Of a DNA stretch of 64,000 nt, positions 1-28,234 are shown piece by piece. The stretch is from assembly GCA_030144725.1 (NCBI GenBank), contig JASKMD010000004.1, forward strand, positions 5,305,853 through 5,369,852, in the 5' to 3' direction. Positions within the stretch are counted from its first letter, which is position 1, and every line of letters starts with the position of its first letter. The translations under genes and the position numbers were made by a program. Below the pieces are notes generated by a model, which was given only the letters and a program-made list of their open reading frames with translations, did no database searches and was not told where the DNA came from. The DNA is from Haematococcus lacustris. Its lineage: Eukaryota > Chlorophyta > Chlorophyceae > Chlamydomonadales > Haematococcaceae.

Positions 1-2949
1 AGTTATACAAATAGGTGGTTTAACATGTGGATCGCCAGGTGGGCCCAACCTCTCTTGGTCACCTAGGCCTACAGCCTGCCACGCCAGTAGCATTGATGAG
101 AGTTGGTCAATTGGCAGCTCATCTATTTAGTTAGTTATATAGTTAGTTAGTTTGTTTGTTATTTAATTGATAAGTGGATCGCCAGGTGGGCAGTGTTGGA
201 GGCAGCTTAGGTGTCACCTTCATGGTAATGTCCAGCAGCAGCTCCCCCAGCTCCTCCTGGCGCAGGTTGCGGCTGGACTGGCTGGGCAGGGGGTAGCCAC
301 CCAGGGGGGCGTACACTCGCCAGCGCTTGGTGCCTGGGTGGAGGACAAGGCAGGAGGGGAGGCAGGGGGCTGGGAGCCGCCCGCACCTGCCTGGGCTGCC
401 CCAGGGACCAGTGTCCACCTCACTCCCCATGCTGGGCAGCTGGCGTGGAGCGGCAGGCTGGCCAGCTCCCTATCAGCTTGGCTTCATTGAGTCCAAGCCC
501 GCCGCCAGGGCAGTGTGCATAATTCCTTCTGCCTGGCCTTCTAAGCATGGGCGTTGAGTGTCAAGCATTGAACATCCTGCTCTATGGCCTACAAGAGTCC
601 GATTAATAGCAAGCACAGTGCCAGCTTGCATAGTAAACCCTGGAGTGCCTGCCACCCCACGCCCTCCTGGCAGAGCGCCCGCTGCCCCACCCCTGGGCCA
701 TGAGTGGCTCCCTCCAGCCACCCCCTATGGTCCCCAGCTGGCCACCCACACCTTCAGTCTGGCACACCCACAGCTCCACATCGTCATGGTGGGGCGCCAG
801 GCCCTGGGTGCCAGGGGGCGTGAGGTAGGCGTTGCAGCCCACCAGGCAGCCCAGCTGGGCCTCCAGGGCTGACATGAGGCGCCACAGCCCCTCGTGGCAG
901 CGCTGCGGCTGGTGGAACTGCGGGACGGGGGGAGGCAGCGGCAGGGGAGCCTGAGGGGAGGGCGAGAAGGGGACAGAAGCCCAAGGGGGGCCCAGGGCCA
1001 GGCTGCCACCCAGGAATGCATGAGTAGAGCCTGGACCAGGAACAGGTCGGGGGGTGCAGCCAGGGCCAGGGTCAGGGCCAGGGCCAGGGGCAGGGCCAGG
1101 ACCAGGGCGAGCAGGCAAGGCCAGGGCCAGGGATAGACAGTGGTCTGGGGCCAGGGGCAGAACCAGGGCAGGGCTGAGGCTCACGTGCACAAAGGTTGGG
1201 ACCAGTGTTGCAGAGCTGGATGCCTATTTGTTGTAGATGCGGGGACAGTCCTCGCACCTGTGTGCCCCTGCCACCTTGCCTACCTGCAGAGTGCAGCCCT
1301 CTTTGTTGTACAGCTGGCTCAGGTCGTCAGGCAGGGCCGTCTGCAGGGGCAGGGCGGTACACTCATCACAGCGGCCACCCTCCAAGCCTGCACCTGCCAC
1401 CAGTGCTGCTGCTGGTCCTATGCAATGGACCCCTTGAGCATGGGAAGTCCAACTAGGGCTGGGGCTGGGGCTGGGGCTGGGGCTGGGGCTGGGGCTGGGG
1501 CTGGGGCTGGGGCTGGGGCTGGGGCTGGGGCTGGGGCTGCACAGGCACAGGAGTAAATCCTGAGGCGCGTGCCAGACAAACGCCACTGAGCTTAGCAGCT
1601 GGCACGTACCCCAAATCCCAGGCTTTCTCTTCTGCCCTCCACATATCGGGCGGCTGCAACATCCGTCCCAAACATCAGAGGTGCAGCCTCCTCCTCTTCA
1701 TCCTCCTCGTCCTCTTCAACCTCATCCTCATCACTATCCTCCCTCCTCCTCCTCCTCCTCCTCCTCCTCTTTGCCGTTGGAACCATCCTGGCCTGCTTCC
1801 CCCTCCTCCCCCTCGGCTGCCATATCAGCCAACTGGGCAGCAATCTCCCCCGCATCGCCCTGGGCGAACAGCTCCAGCGCAGCCTCAGCCGCATCCGCGC
1901 GAGCCCACAGCTTCTCTACAGCTTCCACCGCCGCCTTATCCTCAGCCTCGTCCCCCTGCAGCGCGGCCTCAGCGGCCTCTGCTTGCGCCACTAGCCGTGC
2001 CGCCGTCTTCACCGCCGCCGCCCGCGCCCGCAGCTTTGCGGCGGTGCCGGTGGCACGGGATAATGCGGCCTGCCGAGCAGCCTCCCTGGCCGCCTTGAGG
2101 GCCGAGCGAGCCCGCGCCCGGAGCTGGGCAGCAGCGCTGTGGGTGCTTGCAGGTTGGCCAACCTCTGCACCTGCTGATGCACCTGGAGCGGTAGCATCCA
2201 CAGAGGTTGGCTGTGCAGCTAATTCTTTAGTCGTTGCCTGGGCGGTTGCTGCGTGCTGCATGGCTGCCTCCACCGCAGCGGCACGCTCGAGCAGGTCGGT
2301 AGCGTTGGCCTTGGCCTTGGCAAGCGCCTTCTGGCTGGCTGCCTCCTGGGCTGCGTCTGCACGAGCGCTAGCCAGGGCCCTAGGAAGGGGGGGCAGGGGC
2401 ATGCACACATATGCCACACATGAGTGGTAGCATGCGCTAAGGGGTGAGGACTACTTGGGAGTTGCCATCTCTGCTGCCTCCCTGAGCTGCCAGGTGACAC
2501 GGAGCACAAGCGCACAGACACAGCTCTGATGCCTGGGCTGTCTTTCTGGAGTGCAAAGATGAGTGCATCTAGCAGTTGCGTGGTTAAGGAGGGGCGGCTA
2601 GGCTTGCTGACGAGTTGATAGGGGAAGGATAACTGTTATTGCTAGGCAGTATTGAACAGCATGAGGTCCGCAAAGAGCACTGACATGAGGTCTTTCAGCA
2701 CAAACGCGTCCCGAAAGAAGTCAGCCCTCTCAGCTGTAGCTGGGATGTGCAGCGGGGCCTGCTCCCAATACGTGCTTGTAAACGTCGTACATTCCTGTAG
2801 AGTAGCACAAGTAGTGTAGCGTTGACTATGTTGGTGCTGTTTGCTGGGACATGTGGGCGCACATGGGGAGAGACGAGGAACGCGAGCGGGTTGTCGTCGT
2901 CCAGTCCGCTCAGTGGCGGCACCGAGACGGTGGCATTTGGTGGAGCCAT
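1..2949 (-). CDS. JmjC ribosomal oxygenase (MINA/NO66 family), 3' part outside window
   Basis: Fe(II)/2-oxoglutarate-dependent histidyl hydroxylase of ribosomal proteins, by family. Exons read on the minus strand: 2863-2949 (ATG at 2949, ending NPLAFLVSPH), 2685-2794 (contains YWEQAPLHI, the conserved N-terminal block), 1610-2379, 1284-1387 (YNKEGCTLQ), 752-917 (FHQPQRC, LVGCNAYLTPPGTQGLAPHH and the iron-binding HxD in HHDD) and 218-333 (KRWRVYAPL). Codon phase agrees at most junctions; the 1610/1387 junction is unresolved. The exon 1610-2379 inserts about 215 residues, Ala-rich and probably coiled-coil, then a Glu/Asp run, before the conserved GTDVAAARYVEGRRESL block. That exon needs removal of one G in the GAG run near 1740 to stay open. 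The second iron His and C-terminal half lie beyond position 1. Family assignment is firm; choice between the MINA and NO66 branches is not, although FHQPQR favours MINA. Confidence 0.85.
27..191. repeat. 18-bp direct repeat pair in the oxygenase intron
   Basis: GTGGATCGCCAGGTGGGC occurs at 27-44 and 174-191, with AT-rich TTAGTTAG-like sequence between. It lies downstream of the last visible oxygenase exon. It may mark a small insertion or a short tandem duplication. Confidence 0.5.
1456..1540. repeat. GGGGCT hexamer array in oxygenase intron
   Basis: About 14 tandem GGGGCT units lie between the oxygenase exons 1610-2379 and 1284-1387. A related, degenerate GGGCCA array runs from about 1063 to 1135 in the next intron. 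Long open frames through these stretches are products of the repeat and not genes. Confidence 0.85.
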
Positions 2950-4286
2950 GACTACTGCCGAATGCTTTCCAAGCGCCTGGCTCGGCATTGCTCGCTTCCT
3001 TAGATGCCGGAGCAGCCGCCGGATCTTAACGGAAGATATCCTGCATGTCGACCATGGACCGCCAGTATTGGTACAGGTTTAGTGCACGATGTCTCATTCC
3101 GCCTACCACGCAGTAGAGCTGCAGCTGTGTGGACACCTAGCCGGTGTCGCGGTTGAACACTAGACTTCAGTGCTGTGTTGATTTCAAACGGAGGAGGGAG
3201 TTGATTTGCCACAACCTGCGTCGGCAGCCTATACCCTTCACTTTTGCCTTGCCCTCTGTTGCAGGCATGTGACCCTGGCATGCCTTGAACTTGGCACTCA
3301 CTACTGAGGCAAGGCTCTTGCTGCTGCTGGGCCATGGGTGCTCAGTCACGGAGCCGCCTGTAGCCCACCTCCGGACACTCCCTCTACATGGCGGACAGCT
3401 TTAATCGCTCTTGTAAGCAGCACAGCTTCCATGGGCGCCAATTGCTCTCCTCAATGCGCTACATGTTCAACGTCCCATTACTGTCCCGGTCTACCCCTGG
3501 CCGCGGTGCTGGAATGGGTTTTGCCTTGCCCTTGCCCTTGCCTATGCCCATGGAGAGGCTTGGTAGGTTTGGTGGGCTTGGTTGGTGGTGGGGTGCTGGG
3601 CTCAGGCTAGGAGGCTGTCAGGGGGTTGCCTGTGGGAACTGGCGTGTTGGCACCTGGGGGCATCACATCAGGCCCAAGATTGGCCTGTCAAAGCGCTGGG
3701 GTGGGGTGGATTGATTGGGTTGGATGGGCTGGGCTATTCAGGACTGCGATGTGAGAAACTAAACCTAATAGTGGGAGTCCACTGGGAAGACTTGCAAGTC
3801 CATGCGCAGAGTTGACAACTCCCGTACGCGTATACACCACAGCAAAGACAGAGGACTGGTGTCACCAGGTCGCTAGGTAGCGACGACAGTCGCTGGTCAA
3901 AACTTAAGGCTCTACACGCCTTGAGTGTGGTCCTTTGACCGTACTGACGCAGAGGGGCTCAAAGTAGCGTTGGTAGCGCGGATTTGGTTCACCCAAGACG
4001 TTTAACAAAGTCACAAGGAAATCTACAGAAGACATCTGCAGCCGCGAGCTAGTGGGAGCGTTGACTGCCCAAAACCGCTACTGCTCACCTGCATCGCTGC
4101 TAGTCCTGATGGGCCAGGGTCCATCTACTGCGAGCGCGGGTCGACGGGAGGACGGCGGGAGGTTTGGTGGCGACGCAGGTGCGTTGCAGCGTGCACCTTC
4201 ACCTGGGAATGTGTCTTTGAGTATGCGCTACCCCCGGCTACGCAGGTGGCCCAGCCTCTTGGCCTGCAGCTGAAGTTGCACCTCAA
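2950..4286. other. intergenic space between divergent oxygenase and SPRY-HECT genes
   Basis: No exon could be supported on either strand. It must hold the promoters of both divergent genes, but no TATA box or other element is clear. The true first exon(s) of the HECT gene may lie here, because the start chosen at 4287 is only the first ATG of the first recognised open frame. Confidence 0.5.
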
Positions 4287-21664
<17,378 letters not shown>

Positions 21665-22341
21665 AGTGCAGGCGCGTTTCATGCCAATAGGGTGGCGGGA
21701 GAGGTTGCGCAGCAGCAGGCCGGTTGCATGTTTGACCGCCGTGACAAGCTCATATTGAACTCTCGGGCCTAGAGGGTGCTAGGCCGAGCAATGGATGAGG
21801 GGTCTTAGCATCAGCGACAGGCCCACGAGCCAGGGACGCATACATTCCCTTCACGCTGGTCAGGTTTATATAGTCACAAACAAGCTTAGCCTAGTAGTCA
21901 ATCCATTGTCAAAGCCAGACAGTCGTATCATACAAAAATCAGATGAGATGCAATACCATCAGCAATGCGGCTTCTGTGATGTAAATCAGAGTAACAGTTC
22001 GTGCGTCTCACAGCCGCACGCACGCCTTCGCTGGACTGGCACGTCTGGATTTCTTTGCCAAGTTTTAATTGCGGGGTCTGTGAAGTCTCTTCATTGGGCG
22101 TAGCAGCGAACATTGCAGACTCCATTCGCAAGGCAGCTCAAAACAAAACTTGTTTATCAGGCAATGTTCTAGATGTGTACCTGCCTGCGGGCTTTACCCG
22201 CCTAAACTGTAGTGCAAACGGAGCAGCAAATGTTCACATTGCCATGTTGCTTTTGTTTCGTGTTGCTGCCTCACGAACATAACCACAAACGCCTGATGGA
22301 AGGCAGCAGAACTGTAGTACTGCGTTGCTGCAGGGCAACAC
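21665..22341. other. intergenic, no supported gene
   Basis: 3' flank of the HECT gene. It is more AT-rich than the genes. Only short random open frames are present, besides the possible TGTAA signal at 21979. Confidence 0.5.
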
Positions 22342-22794
22342 TTGTGTATGTACGGCCGTTTATGGCTGTCTGTACTTACTGCCCCCTGCAAGCCCCCACA
22401 GGCCCCATGCAGCAGCCAGGAAGCCACACGGCCAGCAGCCTCAGAGCCAGGGCCCAGCACTCCCCCGCCAGCCAAGCGCAGCAAGTACACCAAGGCTGAG
22501 CAGGCAGCTGAGCCCACCCAGCCCACCGAGGGCAAAGGCAAGGCCCAGGGCAAGGCTGCCAAAGCCAAGCCAGCCCCACAGCCAGGCAGGTGGCTGGACA
22601 GGGACTGCAATGCAGCGCTGAACACGCAGCGCATGGGGGAGAGCAAGTGGCGGCCGCTGGAGCTGTGCTACTGGCCAAACCAGGGAGCGCTGCCAGCAAA
22701 GGGCAAGGAGTACCCAGGCCTAGGCTACACGCAGCTGCGAGACAAGCCACCCAAGGCCCAGCAGCAGCAGCAGCAGCCTGCTGTGGCACAGTAG
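22342..22794 (+). pseudogene. Fanzor/TnpB-like nuclease, C-terminal fragment (transposon copy A)
   Basis: The fragment from about 22380 encodes a Pro/Ala/Lys-rich linker, then GRWLDRDCNAALNTQRMGES and a tail with LRDKPPKAQ, ending in TAG at 22792-22794. DRDxNAAxN is the RuvC-III signature of TnpB and Fanzor RNA-guided nucleases, its second Asp being catalytic. The rest of the RuvC fold and any zinc finger are missing, so the copy is 5'-truncated. The same C-terminal tail and downstream DNA recur at 32414, 54290 and 55030, showing a repeated family. Family naming rests on this short motif and on the layout, so it is an inference. Confidence 0.55.
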
Positions 22795-23075
22795 TGTGTG
22801 GCCCCCCTTTGTTGAGCTGTCATCAGCTTTCAATCAGTGCACGATTTTCATGCCAGCTCTACACAACAGCCCTAACGGGTCAGGCAATAGTGTAGGTGGT
22901 AGGCACTGGTGCACCATGCCCATGTGCATTGTGTTTACCCCACACAGCCCGTTACTTCCATTTGAGTCGGGCCACTAGTGGTCCCTAGTATTCCCGCTAG
23001 TGGCTGCTAGTGGCCACTAGTGGTCCGGCTCAAATGGAGGCCCTAGTGAGGGACAAGGAGGCTGTCTGTACGTGA
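22795..23075 (+). mobile_element. 3' tail of Fanzor-family copy A, with terminal hairpin
   Basis: Conserved non-coding tail shared with copies near 29870, 32515, 47400 (inverted), 55150 and 60583. Near its end, 22958-23037 can fold: CCATTTGAGTCGGGCCACTA pairs with its inverted partner ending GGCTCAAATGG, and the perfect palindrome CCACTAGTGG occurs on each arm. Confidence 0.75.
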
Positions 23076-23627
23076 TCACACGGCATCATGTCATGACATC
23101 GTTTTCGTGAGGAATACTGTGCAACTACCTTGTCACATTGTTACAAGCCTACGCATGTATTCACGTGTAATCACGTAATACTTCATGCGGTTCCGCATTA
23201 CTGAACACCATGTATATACCGGACCACGAGCGAGCAACATCACGGGCAATCATTCACGACACCCCGAGGGTGGAGGCTAAGCAGCCTAGTGGCTGACGGC
23301 TCGCGGCTATCATCACAGCACATGACTGTTCAAGAGCGTCTCCCCACTGCCTCTGCCACCTCACCTACGAAGCCTGGGGCCACACTCCTGGCACACCCTG
23401 CTCCTGCGGGCACTGTGCTCAGCGCCTACCTCAGGTTGGCGTGAGGGAGCATGGAGGCATGGAGCCACGAATCCTGACCCAAGCAGGGCCAAATAAGCGC
23501 ACAGTCCTGTAAGCTAGGATCTCGACACCTATGGTGCCAGATATGTGGTGTATTATGGTAGGGTTGCAACTGCCATGCAACCGCCCTGTAGTGCCACACA
23601 GAGGCGGGCGAGCACGTAGGGTGTACA
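23076..23627. other. intergenic, no supported gene
   Basis: Space between the Fanzor-family tail and the stop of the HAD gene. Nothing recognisable was seen on either strand. Confidence 0.5.
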
Positions 23628-25917
23628 TTACACCAAGTGAGGGTAGTTGGGCAGCACTGTTACGTCCACCGCCGCCATGAAGCCTGCTGCTGCGATGGCC
23701 TCCATGCCCAGCTTGGCATCTGCAACCAACCGCCATGGACAGGCAGCTGAGACCCTGTGTACGGCCCACTCGGCAGGATGTGTGCATGGCAGGCCACTGT
23801 GGATGATTACCAAAACTGCCATGCAATCACCATGCAATCACCAGTAGCCATGGCCAGCTCCATCAGGCTTTTCACAACAGCTGGTGTCTGACAGCCAAGG
23901 TTGCCCCATGCGCCCGCCCTGCTCAATGGTTCAGGGATGGCACATGCTACCTCATGGTCTCCTTCATGGAGCAGCTGGTGCAGCCAGGGCAGCTGCATCA
24001 CTAGGCCGCCATTGCAGCTGAGGTAGCAGCAGGAGGGGGCCTACAGGGAGGACCGTTGCCTAGCCCGCTCACCTTCATAGCCGACACAAAACTCAGGCGC
24101 AACCCCCAGCTTCTCCGCCGCAAGCAGGAAGCCGTCAGGGGCAGGCTTGCCGTTGGTCACATCCTCAGCACACACCTGACCCCGGGCACAGCACACTGAC
24201 AACAGCTGCTGCCCTCGGGTTCAGGTTCAGGATCAGGTGCCGCGCACAGCTAGCTGTATCAGGTACAGCTGCACCGGCTACATCAGCTTCAGGCCTTTGG
24301 GGCGCCAGATCAGGTGCGCCAGCAGTGTCCGCAGTAGGTGCAGCTGGAGTGCCATCAGCAGTGCGCTGAGCGCAACAGTGCCAGCAGGGTGTGCAGCAGC
24401 AGTGCCCGACTGCACCAGATCAGCCCTCAGTGGCCCTGAGCCCTGTGGCCCTGAGCCTGTGGGCCTGCTCTCCAGGCACCAGGCAGGGGTAGGGTGCCAG
24501 TGCCGCCCTAGCGAGGCCTGCCTGCTGGCTAGGTGGAGGTTGCTAGGTGAACAGCAGGCAGCCTGCACTGCTGCCGCCCCTGAGGTGCCAGCCCCACCAC
24601 TGCTGCCCCTGAGGTGCGGGCTGAGGTGCACCCTGAGGTGCAGCCTGCACTGCTGCTGCCCCTGAGGTGCGCGCCTCACCACTGCCTGGAAGTAGTGCAG
24701 GATGCCGGTCTCAGTCAGGCCCTGCAGCACATGCGCCCGCGAGCCGCCTGAAGCCACGGCCATGGGCAGGCCAGCGGCTGCCCCGGCCCGCACAATGTCC
24801 AGCGTGGCCTCGATGACCTGGGCCTGCAGGGGCGGTGCTGTGTGTGAAGGGGAGCCGGTCACTGACGCACCATCATGGAGTGAGGCGCTGTTGCTTTTGC
24901 TTTTGCCTTTGTTTTCACTCTGATCGAGTCTCCGGGGTGGGGTGGGGTGGGGTGGGGTGGGGTGGGGTGGGGTGGGGTGGGGTGGGGTGGGGTGGGGTGG
25001 GGTGGGGTGGGGTGGGGTGGGGTGGGGTGGGGTGGGGTGGGGTGGGGTGGGGTGGGGTGGGGTGGGGTGGGGTGGGGTGGGGTGGGGTGGGGTGGGGTGG
25101 GGTGGGGTGGGGTGGGGTGGGGTGGGGTGGGGTGGGGTGGGGTGGGGTGGGGTGGGGTGGGGTGGGGTGGGGTGGGGTGGGGTGGGGTGGGGTGGGGTGG
25201 GGTGGGGTGGGGTGGGGTGGGGTGGGGTGGGGTGGGGTGGGGTGGGGTGGGGTGGGGTGGGGTGGGGTGGGGTGGGGTGGGGTGGGGTGGGGTGGGGTGG
25301 GGTGGGGTGGGGTGGGGTGGGGTGGGGTGGGGTGGGGTGGGGTGGGGTGGGGTGGGGTGGGGTGGGGTGGGGTGGGGTGGGGTGGGGTGGGGTGGGGTGG
25401 GGTGGGGTGGGGTGGGGTGGGGTGGGGTGGGGTGCACCCAACTGGGCTGTGGTTGTCTACATAGAAGCGGCCCTTGGTGTCAAAGAAGGCCAGGCGGTCC
25501 ACCTGGTGGGAAGCCTGCGGGGCCCCAGGGCAGGAGGGCAGAGCCTGAGCTAGCTGGGCTCTGGCATACACTGAGCTGTGCTGCACCACTTTGTGTGCAT
25601 GTTGCCAGCTTTCATGCCCAAGCTGCTGATGGCAAGGCCAAGCAGCCGCACCAGGCTGACGGCAGTAACGGTGTAGACCCACCATCACCCACCATCACCC
25701 ACCATCACCCACCATCACCCACCATCACCCACCATCACCCACCATCACCCACCATCACCCACCATCATCCACCATCACCCACCATCACCCACCATCACCC
25801 ACCATCACCCACCATCACCCACCATCACCTACCATACCCCAGCACCACAGTCATCTTCATGGGCATGACATCAACGCCGCACACTGCTTCCTGATCTGAG
25901 TGCCCCAATGGCTGTGG

Positions 25918-25949
<32 letters not shown>

Positions 25950-27323
25950 GTGGCAGTGAAAGTGGTGCGACAAGCATGATGCAAACCGTTGCACCCTCCA
26001 CGTAAAGCAGCATGCAAAGCCAGCTCCTGATGCCAGCTCCTTAACTGGCAAGAGCGGCAGTCACGCCAGCGATAGCAGCAGTAGCAGCAGTGATGAGGGC
26101 AACCTCCTTTACACACCACACTTGAGCAGAGAGCACAACAGCGGCACCAAGGGGCGTCACCCAGCCTTCTCTTACTGCGGCTGCACCCCACTAGTCGCTG
26201 CATCCCCTCACCTTGCCACTCTGCTCTGCCACAACATCCAGCAGCTCATGCACTGGCTTCCCTGCCAGCTCCACCATCAGCTCCGCTGTCATGGGCGTCA
26301 GCCCATGCACCGCGCATGTGTGTTGCCAGGCCTGGGAGCAACCCGCGCGCGGAACACGCATGCGCATGCATGAACAGCCAGCGCCACAGCGGACATACTG
26401 CCTAACTGACTGATTAAACGAATAAACAACCAATTCAAACAACCTACTGACCCCACTAACGTTGCAGGTTGTATGCCTAGGTGACCGAGATTGGCTGAGC
26501 ATGTACCAGAAGCGTGCTTGCCTCAGTCGTATCTTTAGTTTCATGTGCTGCAGCAACGCTGGCGGTATTTGACTGAACTGCACATTGGAAGGTGCCATGT
26601 AAGGATGAGGATGAGGATGAGGATGAGGATGAGGATGAGGATGAGGATGAGGATGAGGATGAGGATGAGGATGAGGATGAGGATGAGGATGAGGATGAGG
26701 ATGAGGATGAGGATGAGGATGAGGATGAGGATGAGGATGAGGATGAGGATGAGGATGAGGATGAGGATGAGGATGAGGATGAGGATGAGGATGAGGATGA
26801 GGATGAGGATGAGGGTGAGGATAGACGCCTGCAGCTCTGCTGTTGCTGCCATGCTGGGTAGCTGCTGCTGCTTGTGTGCAGCTGGGCTGCTCACTGCTCA
26901 CCTTGAGGTGCTGAGGCATGCTGTCCACGAGAGTGCCTATGCAAGCATAAGGGGCGGGGGGTGTAACAGACAACAGACACCAAGGTAAACCACACACTTC
27001 TCTGAGCAAACTTTCATGCTGTTGTTTTGTGTGCTGTGGCTGTGGGCCACTGTGGCGCTCCTTCAGCATACACTGAAACCTGGCAGAGGACTGTGGACAC
27101 GGGATGCACTGCTCTTCGTTTGCATGCAAAGTGTGCTTCTCCGTGCAAGCCTGGACTTGCCATCGCAGTCGAAAACCAAGCCCTTCGCCCCAGGTGGCAA
27201 CAGCGCCGGCGATATGGTCAAGCGAGGAGTTGCGCCCTCCATCGTGGGCTGCAAGCAGCTCGTGCGGTGTGGCGCTCGCGCTGATGGCTGCCGAAAGGTC
27301 GTCCGAAAGGCCGCCAAACGCAT
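23628..27323 (-). CDS. HAD-superfamily phosphatase (subfamily IA, beta-phosphoglucomutase-like)
   Basis: Exons on the minus strand: 27161-27323, 26902-26936, 26212-26331, about 25442-25502, 24680-24828, 24073-24175, 23628-23719. The N-terminus is Arg/Ser/Thr-rich, as in a plastid transit peptide. All four HAD motifs are present: I FDCDG|TLVDS (nucleophile and acid-base Asp, split by a GC-AG intron), II AVASGGSR, III NGKPAPDG (Lys) and IV YEDAKLGMEA. Between motifs I and II is a helical cap with MPQHLKAWQHT and LAGKPVHELLDVV. It should remove phosphate from a small metabolite, with substrate unknown. Phases match at all junctions except that the exon near 25442-25502 needs a weak GTTGGG donor. 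The stop overlaps a TGTAA signal at about 23630. Confidence 0.85.
24934..25434. repeat. GGGGT pentamer array, about 100 copies, in HAD gene intron
   Basis: Five hundred bases of almost perfect GGGGT on the plus strand (ACCCC in the transcript). It lies between the exon with FFDTKGRFY and the exon with motif II. All long Gly/Val/Trp or Pro/His/Thr frames here are repeat artefacts. The G-rich strand could form quadruplexes. Confidence 0.97.
25681..25948. repeat. ACCATCACCC decamer array and GAT trinucleotide run
   Basis: About 15 copies of a 10-base unit at 25681-25830, and a GAT run at 25918-25948. Both lie in the HAD intron between exons 26212-26331 and 25442-25502. Confidence 0.9.
26602..26822. 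repeat. GGATGA hexamer array in HAD gene intron
   Basis: About 36 tandem units between HAD exons 26902-26936 and 26212-26331. The apparent Asp/Glu, Met/Arg, Ile/Leu and Pro/His proteins are repeat frames. Confidence 0.95.
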
Positions 27324-27779
27324 CACAGGGATATGTTGCTGGTCGAGCTTTAAGTTTGAGTCATGGCATTGAGTGGCTGAGCCTGCTTAGCTGAGCTGAG
27401 TTGCGTGCCGAGGCGCAGCTGAAAGGAGCAGCGGTTGCGATCAACCGTGGCGATCAACATAGGCTCCGCATTGCTTCCCACACTCCAATGTCAGATGTAT
27501 GCAGATGACGCAGATGACCCGAGGGAATTGGAGACGAAAGCTGTGCGAAAGAAGCAGAAATAGCGAGGAAAGGAAGTCCGGCACGTGGTGACGCAGCAGC
27601 GGGTGGCAGGAGCTGGACTGGTTGCTGCAGCCAGGGGCCAGGGCACCCTTCTGCCTTGATTATGGCTTCTGCTATGTGTCACGTGATAGCACTGTTCACT
27701 TGCATGACGGTCCTAGCATTATTCTCATGGCTTAGATTGGTGCCCACTTGGGGTCAAACATGAGTCATGTTACATGACG

Positions 27780-28234
27780 CATCCAGGCAGTGATGGGTAA
27801 TACAAGATACGTGTATCGATACCGATACGTATTTCTTGTATGATACAGAAATACACGTATCGTATCAAAAATATACAATGCCGGCCGGCAAACTGCGTAG
27901 ATGCCTTCGCAGCAGCTGCTGGCTGCTGCCACAACTGGAGTCCGCACTAAAGCCATGCCGCGCGGGGCTAAAGCCATCGGCCTGCTCCCGGAGCAGTCGG
28001 TCGCATGTGCCGGGTTGTACATGCAAGAACATCAGAGTTAGGAGGCCCTGACTTTCCGACGTCGCCGTCCTGCCCAGACATCAAGGACAGGCTGCGGGAC
28101 TGGCTGCGCTGCTCCTAGCTGCTCCTTTCCCGCGTGACATGTTGCCTCTGTATCGCTGTATTGTATCCTGTATTGTATCCTGTATTGTATTGTATCTTGT
28201 ATCGATACACGTATTACCCATCACTGCATCCAGC
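27780..28234. mobile_element. hAT-type MITE, 439 bp, with 8-bp target-site duplication
   Basis: The element runs 27788-28226. It starts CAGTGATGGGTAATAC and ends with the reverse complement of the same bases. The terminal inverted repeat is 28 bp, interrupted on the left by 7 extra bases (AAGATAC). Flanking 8-mers are CATCCAGG (27780-27787) and CATCCAGC (28227-28234), 7 of 8 identical. CAGTG-type ends and 8-bp duplications are typical of hAT elements. The inside holds GTATC/GTATTGTATCC repeats and no gene. Confidence 0.85.

Noticed and set aside
603..1190. 195-codon minus-strand frame taken as one protein
   Set aside because: Only 752-917 matches the JmjC domain; the rest is intron with GGGCCA-type repeats.
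24278..25894. Long Pro/His/Thr and Gly/Trp/Val proteins over the GGGGT array
   Set aside because: Repeat artefact; only the flanking non-repeat parts are HAD exons.
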